A stretch of 51,191 nucleotides of DNA from an uncultured Myxococcales bacterium (lineage in GTDB: Bacteria; Myxococcota_A; UBA9042): contig CAIMLR010000029.1 of assembly GCA_903842345.1 (NCBI GenBank), positions 1 through 51,191 of the forward strand. Direction: 5' to 3'. Positions 1-8,725 of the stretch are shown piece after piece (the first letter of the stretch is position 1; each line of letters opens with the position of its first letter). The translations under genes and the position numbers were made by a program. The notes beneath the pieces are model-generated. The model saw only the letters and a program-made list of their open reading frames with translations. It did no database searches and had not been told where the DNA came from.

Positions 1-71
1 ATGTCCTCCAGCTCCGGCCGGACGGTGTCAGGGATGAACAGTGGCAGCGGCGATGGACCTGTTTTGCGCAT
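1..71 (-). CDS. Possible N-terminus of an unidentified protein, cut by the window edge
   Basis: An ATG at 71 on the reverse strand opens 23 codons that run off the left edge, reading MRKTGPSPLPLFIPDTVRPE and then a few acidic residues. No strong ribosome binding site is visible. It lies just past the point where the neighbouring hsdR loses homology, so it may belong to whatever DNA interrupted hsdR. It is too short to assign to a family and could be a chance ORF. Confidence 0.2.
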   Translation of the reverse strand, partial: MRKTGPSPLPLFIPDTVRPELED

Positions 72-95
72 GCACTGAAGATCTCACGGGATCTA

Positions 96-1082
96 TCAGG
101 CGGCAAGAATGCGGTGCGGACTTCGGGCTTGGCGTACTAGGTGGATGGCCGGGCTGAAGTACGTGAGAATTTCCCGCCACGAACTGTCGTCGCGGGCGCT
201 GCCACGGTGACATTCGTCAATGACGATGAGGTCGAAGAAGTCTGGGCTGAACTGCCTGTAGATGTTGTCTTCTTCTTCGGATCCGGTGACTGCTTGGTAC
301 AGGGCAAGGTAGACCTCAAAGGACTTGTCCACCTTGCCGTTGCTGACCTTGGTCATCGCGGGACCGAACGGCTTGAAGTCGCCGGTCTTGGTCTGGTCCG
401 TCAAAATGTTCCGGTCCGCCAAGAACAGCACCCGCTTGACCGCCTTGAACTTCCAGAGCCGCCAGATGATTTGGAACGCCGTGTAGGTTTTGCCGGTGCC
501 AGTGGCCATCGTCAGCAGGATGCGTCGCTCCCCTCGGGCAACGGCTTCCACGGCACGCTGAATAGCAATTCGCTGGTAGTAGCGAGGTTCGCGGCCCTTG
601 CCGTCGTCGTGATACGCAGATCGGGCCAGCTTGTCCGTTTCGTCGTTCAGGCCCTTCCACTTGCGGTACATCGACCACAAAATTGCAGGCGACGGGAACT
701 GCTCCAATGTCAGTACCTGCTCCTTGGGCGTGGACTGGCCGGTCCTGTCGTGGAAGATGAACCCGTCGCCGTTGCTACTGAAGACGAACGGCACGTCCAA
801 CGTCACCGCGTAGTCGATGGCTTGCCCAGTGCCTCCACCAATTGGGTGGTTGTTGTCCTTGGCCTCGACGACTGCGAGGGGCAAATTTGCTTGGTAGAAC
901 AAGACGTAATCCGCACGCTTGCCCTTGCCCCGTTTGGCAATTTTGCCACGGACGATGACCTTGCCGTCGGTGAAGTAGTGTTCACGGCGGATCTGCGTGG
1001 TCTTGTCCCAGCCCGCCGTCACGATGGCAGGCGTGATGAACTGGTCGCAGATGTCGGTTTCTGTCAGCAACTTCTTGGACAT
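96..1082 (-). pseudogene. hsdR: Type I restriction HsdR subunit, 3'-truncated
   Basis: HsdR subunits cleave and translocate DNA in type I restriction-modification complexes. The ATG at 1082 gives the family-typical start ([20 protein letters not shown], then AGWD); the ATG at 1109 is less likely. Visible parts are an N-terminal PD-(D/E)xK nuclease (about D58, E73 and K75, in RADYVLFY and VVEAKD), a linker, Walker A TGTGKT near 194-199 and the Walker B/DEAD-type box DECH near 289-292. Complete members have roughly 800-1,000 residues; this one has 328. Homology stops after FSPAIHL at about nt 138, where the family normally continues with the TATP helicase motif. The last 13 residues before the stop look foreign. 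It is the last gene of the operon and starts 41 nt after the RT stop. No hsdS is visible. As it stands it lacks most of the helicase and is probably inactive. Confidence 0.85.
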
Positions 1083-1123
1083 CGCCCCGCCGAGACCAGT
1101 GCCTGCCACCGGTGGCGTCGGTT

Positions 1124-3559
1124 CTACTCTGCGGCGGATGACGGGTCAACGCGAGGTCCGGTGACGTGAACGACGGCAGGCGGAAGGCATGATGGTACTG
1201 CGGGTTGCATGACCGCTGGCTTCGTACTTGAAAGCGGAAGCGGCACGCCGACCACGTAGCGCCCCTGAACCGCCCATGACCAATTGGCAGTCAGCTCCTC
1301 CACGGCATCGTGCATCAGCACCAGACGCGGATTCGTCCTTTCCGCCAGAAGCTTGGCGACATGAAGCAGCCCAATGGCTTTGACGGCAACTGTGCTCTCG
1401 CGGTGGCCTTGCAGAGCCCATGCCAGTCCCGCAAGCACACCCGCAACGTCCGAAGGCCCCGCAACAGGCACGCGGGCGTTGTATGCGCCGTCACGGTTGT
1501 TCAGCCGAAATCGGTACTGGCCCAGTGCCCGGCTTGTCCGTGTCCCGGACAGCACGACGACACCGGCGTCAGGTTTAGCCGACGGAATGCCTTGCCTTCT
1601 GGACCGCAACGCCACGACACGCTTCAACACCACCTGCACGGAGCCGTCATCCAGCCCCCGATCGGCTTCACGCAGGTACAGCTTGTCGTTTGCACCGCCA
1701 AGGATCGCGGTGCTGGCCATGGCGGCAGACATCGGGTTGAAGATGACCGTGGCACGGTTCCGCTGCCGAACCAATCGCACCAGTCCGTTCACCGTGCCGT
1801 TGACCACCGCCATGTTGTCCTTGGCAGCGCCCAGCGCCGTGTCCAGCTCACGCAAGTCCAAGATGCTGCCTTTGTAGCTGTCGCCCAGCCTAAAACCCTT
1901 GTTGCCCTGAAGGGCTTCTTGGACGCGGGCATCAAGAAGTGACAGTCGGTCGGGCGGGTGGAATTTCCCCGCCCGACCGCTGACACAGGGTGTGTTACGC
2001 CCTTCGGCTTCGGTGTTCTTCCTTGCTTTTGTACTTGGAATTTTACCGGCCTGTTTGCCAAGGGAAGGCACTGCAACGAAGGAAGAAACAACCAACGGTT
2101 CACCAAGGACACCGTCAGTAGGTTCATTATCGTCACGGGAAGGGTATAGAACGACATGGAGTTCGTCTTTGTCCCCATCCACGTAGTAGCAGGTGCCAGT
2201 AGTAGCCACATCAAGCCCAAGGTCAGGCTTATCGCCCAGACCGTGGAACCCTCGGTGTTGCTCACCTTCCAGACGGAAGGTGAGCTGGCTGTCATCAGGA
2301 CCATCACCCAAGCGGGGAAGGCCCACGTCCCCGGTGGAGAGGCGGTGATCACGCACCGCACGCCCAACGGTGGCGTTCGTGTCCGGGCTCTTCATCGGTT
2401 GCAGCCGAATCAGCCCAGCGTTCTTTTTGCGATTTGCAGACTTAGTCAGGGCCTGACAGCCCACGGCGTCACGTAGTTTGCCGATGGTCATGCCTTGGTG
2501 GATGACCTTCTCGTCCATGGCGGCGACGACCTTTGCAGGTTTCAGAGCGATGCCGGTGCGGTTGATCAGGTAGGTCTTCAGCACCGGCACGAACTCGACA
2601 TCGGTATTGATGATGCGGCTTGCCTTGCTGTCTGTGTCCCCGTCCAGCATCAGGGGGCGGACGTTGTCGAACCCACGGGAATTCGCCGATTGGCAGAAAG
2701 TTCCAAACGCCTTCCGTGCCTTTTCGTCCGTACTTGCAAGTAGATAGATGTCATCCAGATAGGCAATGGCGATGACCTGACCGTCGCCCGCAGCCGTCTT
2801 CAGCACCGGGGCCAAAACCAAGTTCATGACCGAGGCGGACAACTGGTTGCCCTGTTCGATGCCCTTACCGGCTTGGGTGCGGATCGGACCGTTCCTGTCG
2901 ATGGCGTCGATTCGCACCAATCGCAACACCCAACGTGCAGCCGCCATGTCCAAGCCGATGTCCTGCATTGCCTTGACGACTGCCTTGTGCGGCACCTGCC
3001 CAAACGCGTCGGCAAGGTCTGTCAGCACGACATGCCGGTGTCCGGTCCAAATTCCGTCGTAGATGGCCCGTGCCGTATGATCCTGTGAAGTTGCACCTTC
3101 CTTGTCGCAGGTCTTCTTGATCTTGTCCGCGTTGCGACCACCGTATTGGCCGGTGGTCAGATTCGCTTCGATGCGGGCGTCCAGTAGACGCCGGACATGT
3201 AGCAAGAGCAGACGCTTGAACTCGCACGGGTCGTCAATTGGGCGGGTGCCCTTGCTGGGGTCAAGTTCGTCTTTTTGGACCAAACTTCGCCAGCTTGGCG
3301 GGATCTGAAAGGGGTCAGCCCATGCCCTTGCAGCGAACGCATCGAAGAAGGCCACGCCCTTGTCGAAATCAAGCAATTGGGCTTGGTTCTGGATGAGCCG
3401 CTTGGACAGCCCTTCAGCGTCACGGCGATCCGGATTCCGGCGTCCGTGTATGCCGAACGACCGCATGGCGGGGTCACCAGACGTGCTGCCGTAGGCGACC
3501 TGCTGCAGGTCCTTCGCAGAAGGCAACAGGTCACCGATCGTGAGCAAGGGCGGCTTCAT
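1124..3559 (-). CDS. Reverse transcriptase with long C-terminal extension
   Basis: An 811-aa protein. RT hallmarks are visible: finger motif [13 protein letters not shown] near 106-118, catalytic motif A TDLADAF with Asp near 181, motif [12 protein letters not shown] near 233-243, and motif C YLDD near 267-270 in place of the commoner YADD or YMDD. A thumb-like stretch follows to about 340. The remaining roughly 450 residues match no domain I can name; alternating strand/helix character is seen near 590-760 (for example [18 protein letters not shown]). The ATG at 3559 overlaps the upstream gene's stop by 4 nt (ATGA), implying translational coupling. It has no maturase domain that I can see, no retron-like ncRNA could fit at its 5' side, and it is about twice the length of diversity-generating RTs. 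RT activity is well supported. A defence role is inferred from the neighbouring hsdR and methyltransferase-like genes. Confidence 0.85.
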   Translation of the reverse strand: MKPPLLTIGDLLPSAKDLQQVAYGSTSGDPAMRSFGIHGRRNPDRRDAEGLSKRLIQNQAQLLDFDKGVAFFDAFAARAWADPFQIPPSWRSLVQKDELDPSKGTRPIDDPCEFKRLLLLHVRRLLDARIEANLTTGQYGGRNADKIKKTCDKEGATSQDHTARAIYDGIWTGHRHVVLTDLADAFGQVPHKAVVKAMQDIGLDMAAARWVLRLVRIDAIDRNGPIRTQAGKGIEQGNQLSASVMNLVLAPVLKTAAGDGQVIAIAYLDDIYLLASTDEKARKAFGTFCQSANSRGFDNVRPLMLDGDTDSKASRIINTDVEFVPVLKTYLINRTGIALKPAKVVAAMDEKVIHQGMTIGKLRDAVGCQALTKSANRKKNAGLIRLQPMKSPDTNATVGRAVRDHRLSTGDVGLPRLGDGPDDSQLTFRLEGEQHRGFHGLGDKPDLGLDVATTGTCYYVDGDKDELHVVLYPSRDDNEPTDGVLGEPLVVSSFVAVPSLGKQAGKIPSTKARKNTEAEGRNTPCVSGRAGKFHPPDRLSLLDARVQEALQGNKGFRLGDSYKGSILDLRELDTALGAAKDNMAVVNGTVNGLVRLVRQRNRATVIFNPMSAAMASTAILGGANDKLYLREADRGLDDGSVQVVLKRVVALRSRRQGIPSAKPDAGVVVLSGTRTSRALGQYRFRLNNRDGAYNARVPVAGPSDVAGVLAGLAWALQGHRESTVAVKAIGLLHVAKLLAERTNPRLVLMHDAVEELTANWSWAVQGRYVVGVPLPLSSTKPAVMQPAVPSCLPPAVVHVTGPRVDPSSAAE

Positions 3560-4827
3560 ACGGGCGCTCCGTCAACGTGACGCCAAACGGTCAAGATCCG
3601 TTCGGTTGGCCGGACGCAGCCGTAGACGCCCCAGACCTTGCTGTCGTAGCCGAAGCTGGCGTGGGGGAGCCGACGATCGGGATCGACATCGACCTGTTGG
3701 AGCTGGTCACCGATGGCATCTTTGGCGACGTGGAACTGCCCGGAAGCCACGTCCGTCAGCAGCACCAGTACGCCACCGGGCTTCAGCTTGTCGATCCCGT
3801 ACTGGACCGCACGCACACAGTCCTTTCCATCGTTTGGGGTTGACCAGTTCCAGTACACGTCGTTTTCCTTGCGGTTCATCGTGGGCAGATTCTGCAAGTG
3901 CCGCTGCACATTGTCCCAAACAAAGGCACCTGCGGCGGGGCCGGGGACGTTGACCACGACGGCGTCAAATTGGGCGGGCCGGTTGTCGGCGATGTTGCAG
4001 GGGCCGTGGAACTGCGAGGTCGTGAACACCCGGAACTCTGGCAAAAAGACGGACAGTGCCTGTGCGGCAACGCTGTGTCCCAGATCCACGCCAAGCAGAG
4101 TGGGCTTGTCCTGTTCTGCGAGCAGAATCTGCCGGAACCGGCCACGTTCAACAGCGTTGTCGATGATGCTGGCTGCAGTGCGAACAGCGGCGACTGGTGG
4201 GCGAAGCGGGTCCATCGCCCACGGGTAGGTCAGTGTCAGCCCGCAGTATGGCTCGGTGCTGCTGTAGTTGGCCACGAACTTGAGGTCGTACTTGTCCGTG
4301 TTGATCCGGAGCTGGTCAAGATCACGGACGCGGATCGGCAGGTTGAATCCGTCCGGGCACGGATAGCAGCGCTGCCCAGTGCCCTTCCAGTCCCAGACAG
4401 TGGGGGCCGGGGTCACGATCGCCGCCGCAACCTTGAACCGGAAGACGCGGTCAAAGGCCACTTCAACGGCAGTTCTGGCAACCACAGCGGGGTTGCGTTC
4501 CTGAGACCCGTTGATCACGCCGACGGCATGGCCCATTGCGATCTCCAACAATATCCATCGGTCCAACCCGTTCTGGTCCACGGTGCCTGACCACCGTGGC
4601 GGGAACACGCGTTGGGCTTCTCGCTGCATGTCGGCCTTGACCAAGTCCACAACCCTTGCAGATGACTGGTCATCCACATGGAACGCAGCCATGAAACCCG
4701 TGCCGCGCAAGCAATCCATGGCGTCGTGGGCGGCACGCCAGATGTTGTCGTTGACCTTGCTGTCGTCGCCAATTGGGCCATCTCCCTTGTAGTACGAGGG
4801 GTTGGGCGCGGTCGGAATGCTAAGCAT
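3556..4827 (-). CDS. Putative SAM-dependent methyltransferase-like protein
   Basis: A 423-aa protein. The second half has a Rossmann methyltransferase pattern: TLLGVDLGHS (motif I region) near 240-250, FDAVVVNVPGP at the position of the NPPY-type catalytic motif, and LKPGGVLVLLTD as a late strand/turn. NVPGP is a poor match to NPPY/DPPY, so catalysis or target base is uncertain. The N-terminal 200 residues are unassigned. It sits second in the operon, overlapping the HTH gene by 8 nt and the RT gene by 4 nt. In an R-M setting it would be the self-marking enzyme, but it does not look like a classical HsdM and no HsdS follows. The fold call is reasonable; function is inferred. Confidence 0.55.
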   Translation of the reverse strand: MLSIPTAPNPSYYKGDGPIGDDSKVNDNIWRAAHDAMDCLRGTGFMAAFHVDDQSSARVVDLVKADMQREAQRVFPPRWSGTVDQNGLDRWILLEIAMGHAVGVINGSQERNPAVVARTAVEVAFDRVFRFKVAAAIVTPAPTVWDWKGTGQRCYPCPDGFNLPIRVRDLDQLRINTDKYDLKFVANYSSTEPYCGLTLTYPWAMDPLRPPVAAVRTAASIIDNAVERGRFRQILLAEQDKPTLLGVDLGHSVAAQALSVFLPEFRVFTTSQFHGPCNIADNRPAQFDAVVVNVPGPAAGAFVWDNVQRHLQNLPTMNRKENDVYWNWSTPNDGKDCVRAVQYGIDKLKPGGVLVLLTDVASGQFHVAKDAIGDQLQQVDVDPDRRLPHASFGYDSKVWGVYGCVRPTERILTVWRHVDGAPV

Positions 4828-5032
4828 GGGACGCCCCCAGTTCAGCCAATGCTTCCACGACCTGAACAGCGTTGTAGCGGGGCAGCCGCCCCACCCAGAT
4901 GGTGGGAATCGTCGCGGACGCGGTCAGCCGCTGAACCGTTTTGCGGGAAACCCCAAGATGTTCAGCAAGCTGGGTCTGGGACATCAACCTGTTGCTGTTG
5001 TCGTCGTGGCAGTGAGTCTGGTTGTTCTTCAT
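4820..5032 (-). CDS. Small helix-turn-helix DNA-binding protein, first gene of the RT operon
   Basis: A 70-aa protein with one helix-turn-helix: QTQLAEHLGVSRKTVQRLTA followed by the wing-like IPTIWVGRLPRYN. This is the MerR/excisionase-like pattern. An AGGAG sequence lies about 8 nt before the ATG at 5032. Its stop overlaps the start of the methyltransferase-like gene, so it leads the four-gene operon and is the obvious candidate for its autoregulator. It faces a second small HTH gene (5509-5718) across a 476-nt intergenic region. An alternative role is as a recombination directionality factor for the island. Confidence 0.8.
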   Translation of the reverse strand: MKNNQTHCHDDNSNRLMSQTQLAEHLGVSRKTVQRLTASATIPTIWVGRLPRYNAVQVVEALAELGASHA

Positions 5033-5508
5033 GTGGCATCTCCTGCAGGTACATGTCGTATAGGGTCATTAGCGGACTCGCGGCATCAGGTGCGGACGGG
5101 CTTGGCAGGGCGACGACAAGTCACCCGTGGAACCTATTACGCATGCTGGCGGGGAAACCCACTTAGCCAAAGTGCCGTCGCAACCAAGAATTGGTTGGTT
5201 GGGTGACGGGGCTGGTGTGCCTGAACGTCGTCTGGACAAGGAAGACTCTTTGCGATATCGACAGGTTGCGTGGTTGTGGGGCCGTGACTGACTTCGTGAA
5301 TCTGTCACGCGGGGCCACCGGCCTATCGCCGTCACCGAACAGGACTCAGGAGATTCATCAGCGACATTGCATGCTTGCAAAATAGTCTTGAGTCTTGGCA
5401 AAATAATCACGCAAGACGTGTTGACAAGCATCCATGCAAGTTCTACCTTGGATTTACCGGGCAGACGACCTGTGTGTTTTGGATCATTCAAACAACACGG
5501 GGACTGCC
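5033..5508. promoter_or_regulatory. Divergent regulatory region between two HTH genes
   Basis: No convincing gene lies here. Two imperfect direct repeats, CTTGCAAAATAGTC at 5374-5387 and CTTGGCAAAATAATC at 5394-5408, are spaced about one helical repeat pair apart and could be operators. TTGACA at 5421-5426 with TACCTT 17 nt later at 5444-5449 is a candidate promoter for the plus-strand HTH gene. The region must also contain the promoter of the leftward RT operon, which I cannot place. Confidence 0.4.
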
Positions 5509-5718
5509 ATGGACCACGACTGGGTCACCATCGGTGACGCTGCGAAAGCGCTAAACATCGGATACTCAAGGGCTTACTTCCTTGCCATGACCGGCAAGCT
5601 GAAGGTCGCCCCGGAGAAGCTGGGCGGCGTCTGGCTCGTCAGCCGGGTATCCGTTCAAGTATATCTGCAAGCAAAAAATGATCAAAATGGCGACTCACAT
5701 TCTGACGAAGTCGCGTAG
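5509..5718 (+). CDS. Small HTH (excisionase-like) protein
   Basis: A 69-aa protein, started at the ATG at 5509 (MDHDWVTIGDAAKALNIG). The reading frame is open further upstream but without recognisable sequence. It has a helix-turn-helix of the AlpA/excisionase type, WVTIGDAAKALNIGYSRAYF, then a short wing ending VWLVSRVSVQVYL. It is divergent from the RT-operon HTH gene and precedes phage/plasmid-like small genes. Likely roles are repressor or excisionase of the island. Confidence 0.65.
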   Translation: MDHDWVTIGDAAKALNIGYSRAYFLAMTGKLKVAPEKLGGVWLVSRVSVQVYLQAKNDQNGDSHSDEVA

Positions 5719-5794
5719 ATAGCGCAGTACTTCCTGCGTTATCGGTTGTCGACAGTAAGTAGCTAAACACCTAGAGGTTTCAGGAGGATGGGGA

Positions 5795-6112
5795 ATGTAT
5801 TACAAAAATGGACGTCAAGCGGTGGTCGGAGATCACGTTATCGGTAAAACCGCCAGCCGCGCAGGTGTGACCGCAGGAACGCTGCTGTCGGTAACGCCCG
5901 GCCAATACGCTTGCGAGGCATCGGTCGGATTCATTGAAACTGCTGGATTTAACGACGTAAAGCGGTCAGGCGGTTTTGCGTCAGCCCATATTCACGGCAG
6001 TCAAGACGCAGGTTTTTCCGGTCCAATCATGGTGTCTGGGTTCGCCTATGACTACGCGACGTGTGGCGATCTGCTGCACGCCGACGATGCAATCCCTGTC
6101 GGCAACCGGTAA
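5795..6112 (+). CDS. Conserved phage/plasmid-type hypothetical protein
   Basis: A 105-aa protein preceded by a good AGGAGG ribosome binding site. The start MYYKNGRQAVVGDHVIG and the late motif CGDLLHADDA resemble a family of small all-beta proteins common in phage and mobile DNA (a YYKNGREA...GD...LHADD pattern). I know of no assigned function. It follows the HTH gene and is followed by two further small plus-strand genes. Confidence 0.6.
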   Translation: MYYKNGRQAVVGDHVIGKTASRAGVTAGTLLSVTPGQYACEASVGFIETAGFNDVKRSGGFASAHIHGSQDAGFSGPIMVSGFAYDYATCGDLLHADDAIPVGNR

Positions 6113-6185
6113 CGCAGGCAGTGCTTGGTCTGACAAATCACAAACGCAGAAGGCCCCTGCAATCTGGGCTGAGTGGGAGTCGGTA

Positions 6186-6473
6186 ATGACGAGAATATTC
6201 TATGCATTTGAACGCATACCGGAGGATGAGCCGACGGTACATGTATTTCTGTCCAGAAAGCAGCGCAACGTTTGGGTCACCTCGAACCCCGCCAACGGCG
6301 AAGCAGTGCGGGCGGATATTGCCCGTTGGTTTGGCTCTTGCACCTTTGTTGAACATGCACCGGAAGGTGGACAAACGGCGTGGTCTTCAGCGATCCGGAA
6401 ATGGCCTGCACCGAGGCAGGGCACGCCGTCAGGCGTTGGGCCAAGTGCGGAAGGTACCACAGGAACACGCTGA
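6186..6473 (+). CDS. Small hypothetical protein
   Basis: A 95-aa protein from the ATG at 6186 (MTRIFYAFERIPEDEPTVHV), with GGGAGT just upstream. The first 65 residues look like an authentic alpha/beta protein. The last 25 (PAPRQGTPSGVGPSAEG) are low-complexity and may result from a frameshift. No family is recognised. The adjacent frame is also open, so confidence is moderate. Confidence 0.45.
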   Translation: MTRIFYAFERIPEDEPTVHVFLSRKQRNVWVTSNPANGEAVRADIARWFGSCTFVEHAPEGGQTAWSSAIRKWPAPRQGTPSGVGPSAEGTTGTR

Positions 6474-6620
6474 GCGCCCTGCAGGGACCTCAGGCCGTGA
6501 GAATAGAGGGCTGAAGCACAGCGCAGAGGCGTGAAGTCTACTGGTAACCGTGCCAGCAGATGGTCGAAAGTGTCTGGACATGAGACGGCAGGCCAAAGTG
6601 GCCGCAAAGGACAGTGGAAC

Positions 6621-7193
6621 ATGGGTTCAATCGACATAGACAGCTTAATCAAGACTGGAATGATTGACAATTTAGATCGGGACAAGGTCGTGGCCAAGAC
6701 TGAACTCCAGCCCGGCATGCAGATTTCTGTACAGGAATGTTGGTCGCGGGGTAAGTCCGTCTTGGCTCCAGAAGTCGAGATCGTGACCGATGGCGACGAT
6801 TTCTTCATCCTCTCTTGGCAGGAGGCCCCGGACCTTGTGGTCGAGTTGAACGCTCTTGAGGCCAAGCTTGATGCCATGATTGAGGCCGTCCCGGAAGGCG
6901 AGCGCTGGAACTGGAACCTGCTCCCCCCTGCAGACGCAGAACGTGTGGGCGTGTTGCAGGACACCGCTCGGACCCTTGTCGCCCAGCCGATTTCACGGCA
7001 GGAATTGCTCAAGTGCCTACCTGCCCCGTGGGAGAACGAAGAGGTCCGTCTCCCAATGGCAGCAGCGAAGGCCGGGTTCACGAGCCTTTGGGCCTATCAG
7101 CAGAAAATGAAGGATGACGCCAAGGCAGCAGCCCGCAAGGCCCGAGCCCTTGCCAATGCGGAAGCCAAGGTTGCAGAGCTGAAGGCAACCTGA
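6621..7193 (+). CDS. Hypothetical protein with C-terminal Ala/Lys-rich helix
   Basis: A 190-aa protein from the ATG at 6621 (MGSIDIDSLIKTGMIDNLDR). An N-terminal stretch is beta-like, the middle is acidic with VVELNALEAKLDAMIEAVPE, and the end is an Ala-rich helix (DDAKAAARKARALANAEAK) likely to form a coiled coil. No family is recognised. A hairpin 25 nt past the stop suggests it ends its transcription unit. Confidence 0.6.
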   Translation: MGSIDIDSLIKTGMIDNLDRDKVVAKTELQPGMQISVQECWSRGKSVLAPEVEIVTDGDDFFILSWQEAPDLVVELNALEAKLDAMIEAVPEGERWNWNLLPPADAERVGVLQDTARTLVAQPISRQELLKCLPAPWENEEVRLPMAAAKAGFTSLWAYQQKMKDDAKAAARKARALANAEAKVAELKAT

Positions 7194-7217
7194 CGCCCAA
7201 AGCGCCCCACGCCTGTC

Positions 7218-7238
7218 TGCCCCCTGAAATAGGGGGCA
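7218..7238 (+). terminator. Terminator-like hairpin
   Basis: Perfect 8-bp inverted repeat TGCCCCCT / AGGGGGCA with the 5-nt loop GAAAT, 25 nt after the stop at 7193. It has no U-tract, so intrinsic termination is uncertain. The remaining intergenic sequence to 7456 shows no gene. Confidence 0.5.
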
Positions 7239-7456
7239 CCGCCCGGGGGCCGTGTACGGGGAACTGGTCAAACCGGACCAGACAACCGGGGGGATTCCGA
7301 CCGTTTCCTGTCGCGGACGACCCGGATTCCGGCTTCAACGACGACGGCGACAACTACCAGCAGCGCGGTTTCAGCCCAATTGTGTTGAACCTGCGCGCAA
7401 AATCTGGCGTTGTCCACGCTGCGGATTTGGAAACGGTCAAACCCCCAAAAAACCGG

Positions 7457-8392
7457 CTACCGTTCCGGCCCCGTCAGCAACGACGCCAAGACGTGCGTTG
7501 CCGGATTTGCCAACGATTGCCGATGGCTGTCATACCTGCGGGTAGTTCGGGGATCGGCGTGACGGGCAAAATCCTGAACAAGATGAAGAGCTACACCGCC
7601 CTTCAGGGCCTCCGTGACCGCCGTGTGCCGCAAGAGGTGCGGGTGAATCTTGCGGACGATGTCTGCCTGAAGTGCCAGTCGTTGCAATCGCTTCCACGCA
7701 GCTTGCTGCGAAATCGCACTCCCGTGAACTGCGACATCTCCCTTGTTGACGCCGATGAAGATCGGGCCGGAGCTGATGTTGGCAGCAGTCATCCAAGTCT
7801 GCACGGCTGTCCATGTCGGTGCAGCCAACGGCACGCGAGCAGTCTTGCGGCCCTTGCCGACAATTGTGGCGACCTTGTGACCGCCTTCTTCCGCAAGGTC
7901 ATGGACCTGAAGACCAAGTGCCTCGGAAATTCTCCAACCTTGCAACGCCAAGCACGTCATCAGCGCCCGATCCCGAAGTCCGGACAGGGTCGTGGCGTCC
8001 GGGGCGTCAATCAACAACCGCACTTCGTTGGCAGTCAGGGCCAACCGGGGCGACACGTCCGACACTTTCGGCCTGCGTGCCCGTGCCGCCGGGTTCTTGT
8101 CCAGCTTGTCGTCATCGACGGCGAAATCGTAGAAGCCGTTCAAGGCAGAAAGCACCTTGGCGATGGTGGAAGGCTTGCGGCCCGCAGCCTCAAGATGTGC
8201 CCGGTACGCTTCAACGTCACGGCGGCTCACGGCAAGCAGATCCATCGTGCCGATGAAATCGTCGAACGCGGCAATCGCCTGACGGTAGACGGTGCGGGTG
8301 GCGATGGACGGCAGCCCCTGCAGGTAGGCATCCACGACGGACACCAGCTCCTGCGGGAAGCTGACGATTTGGGCGTTCTTGGAGCTGGTCAT
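7457..8392 (-). CDS. Tyrosine recombinase (XerC/XerD-like integrase)
   Basis: A 311-aa protein from the ATG at 8392 (MTSSKNAQIVSF); a TTG at 8443 would add 17 residues. The N-terminal SAM-like core-binding domain spans about 15-105 and the catalytic domain about 110-311. Catalytic residues are visible: Arg near 154 in GWRISEALG, Lys near 181 in GKGRK, HLLR near 252-255, His near 278 in ARHADPRTT, and nucleophile Tyr near 287 in RRYD. The set is complete, so it is probably active. It performs site-specific strand exchange, presumably integration or excision of this island or an embedded element. Its location well inside the island means it need not be the enzyme that used the tRNA-Arg site. 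Confidence 0.9.
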   Translation of the reverse strand: MTSSKNAQIVSFPQELVSVVDAYLQGLPSIATRTVYRQAIAAFDDFIGTMDLLAVSRRDVEAYRAHLEAAGRKPSTIAKVLSALNGFYDFAVDDDKLDKNPAARARRPKVSDVSPRLALTANEVRLLIDAPDATTLSGLRDRALMTCLALQGWRISEALGLQVHDLAEEGGHKVATIVGKGRKTARVPLAAPTWTAVQTWMTAANISSGPIFIGVNKGDVAVHGSAISQQAAWKRLQRLALQADIVRKIHPHLLRHTAVTEALKGGVALHLVQDFARHADPRTTRRYDSHRQSLANPATHVLASLLTGPER

Positions 8393-8725
8393 CTTGGGCA
8401 CCGGCGTCTGAGGTTGCGGTTGTTGGAACTGGCATTCCAACAACCCTATCTACGCCCGGATCCGGGGATGTAAGTCGGGCTTTCCGGACGGGGCAAACCG
8501 GCTTGACGGCGACTGACCGCCGGGAGGATCTTGGAGCTGGCCAATTGGGGGGCCTCCTGAAACCGTGCCAGCATCGAAAACAGCAGATGTCGTCGGAGAC
8601 CTACTTGCGACATCGATCGCCGGGGCCAACGACGTTGCCGCCAGCACCCTTGCCAATCGGTATCCGTTCCGGCCAGTGGCTCATGAAGCACGTGTTCAGA
8701 TGTGACGCCGGCCTCCGTTCACCGT
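8393..8725. other. Intergenic, no gene seen
   Basis: This lies between the start of the recombinase and the end of the next minus-strand gene. I see no credible coding sequence, tRNA or clear repeat. It should contain the recombinase promoter and possibly recombinase binding sites, which cannot be located by eye. Confidence 0.4.

Noticed and set aside
1124-3559. RT as the enzyme of a retron or of a diversity-generating retroelement acting on the DUF1566 genes
   Set aside because: There is no intergenic space for a retron ncRNA before it, the protein is far longer than DGR RTs, the catalytic box is YLDD, it lies on a different (mobile) segment some 45 kb away, and no template repeat is visible.
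5069-5491. Minus-strand 140-codon open frame in the divergent HTH intergenic region
   Set aside because: No ribosome binding site, no domain-like sequence, and it covers the promoter/operator region of two genes.
6202-6534. Alternative 110-codon frame overlapping the 6186-6473 gene
   Set aside because: Arg-rich, low protein character; the frame starting MTRIFYAFERIPEDEP is more plausible, though both remain unproven.
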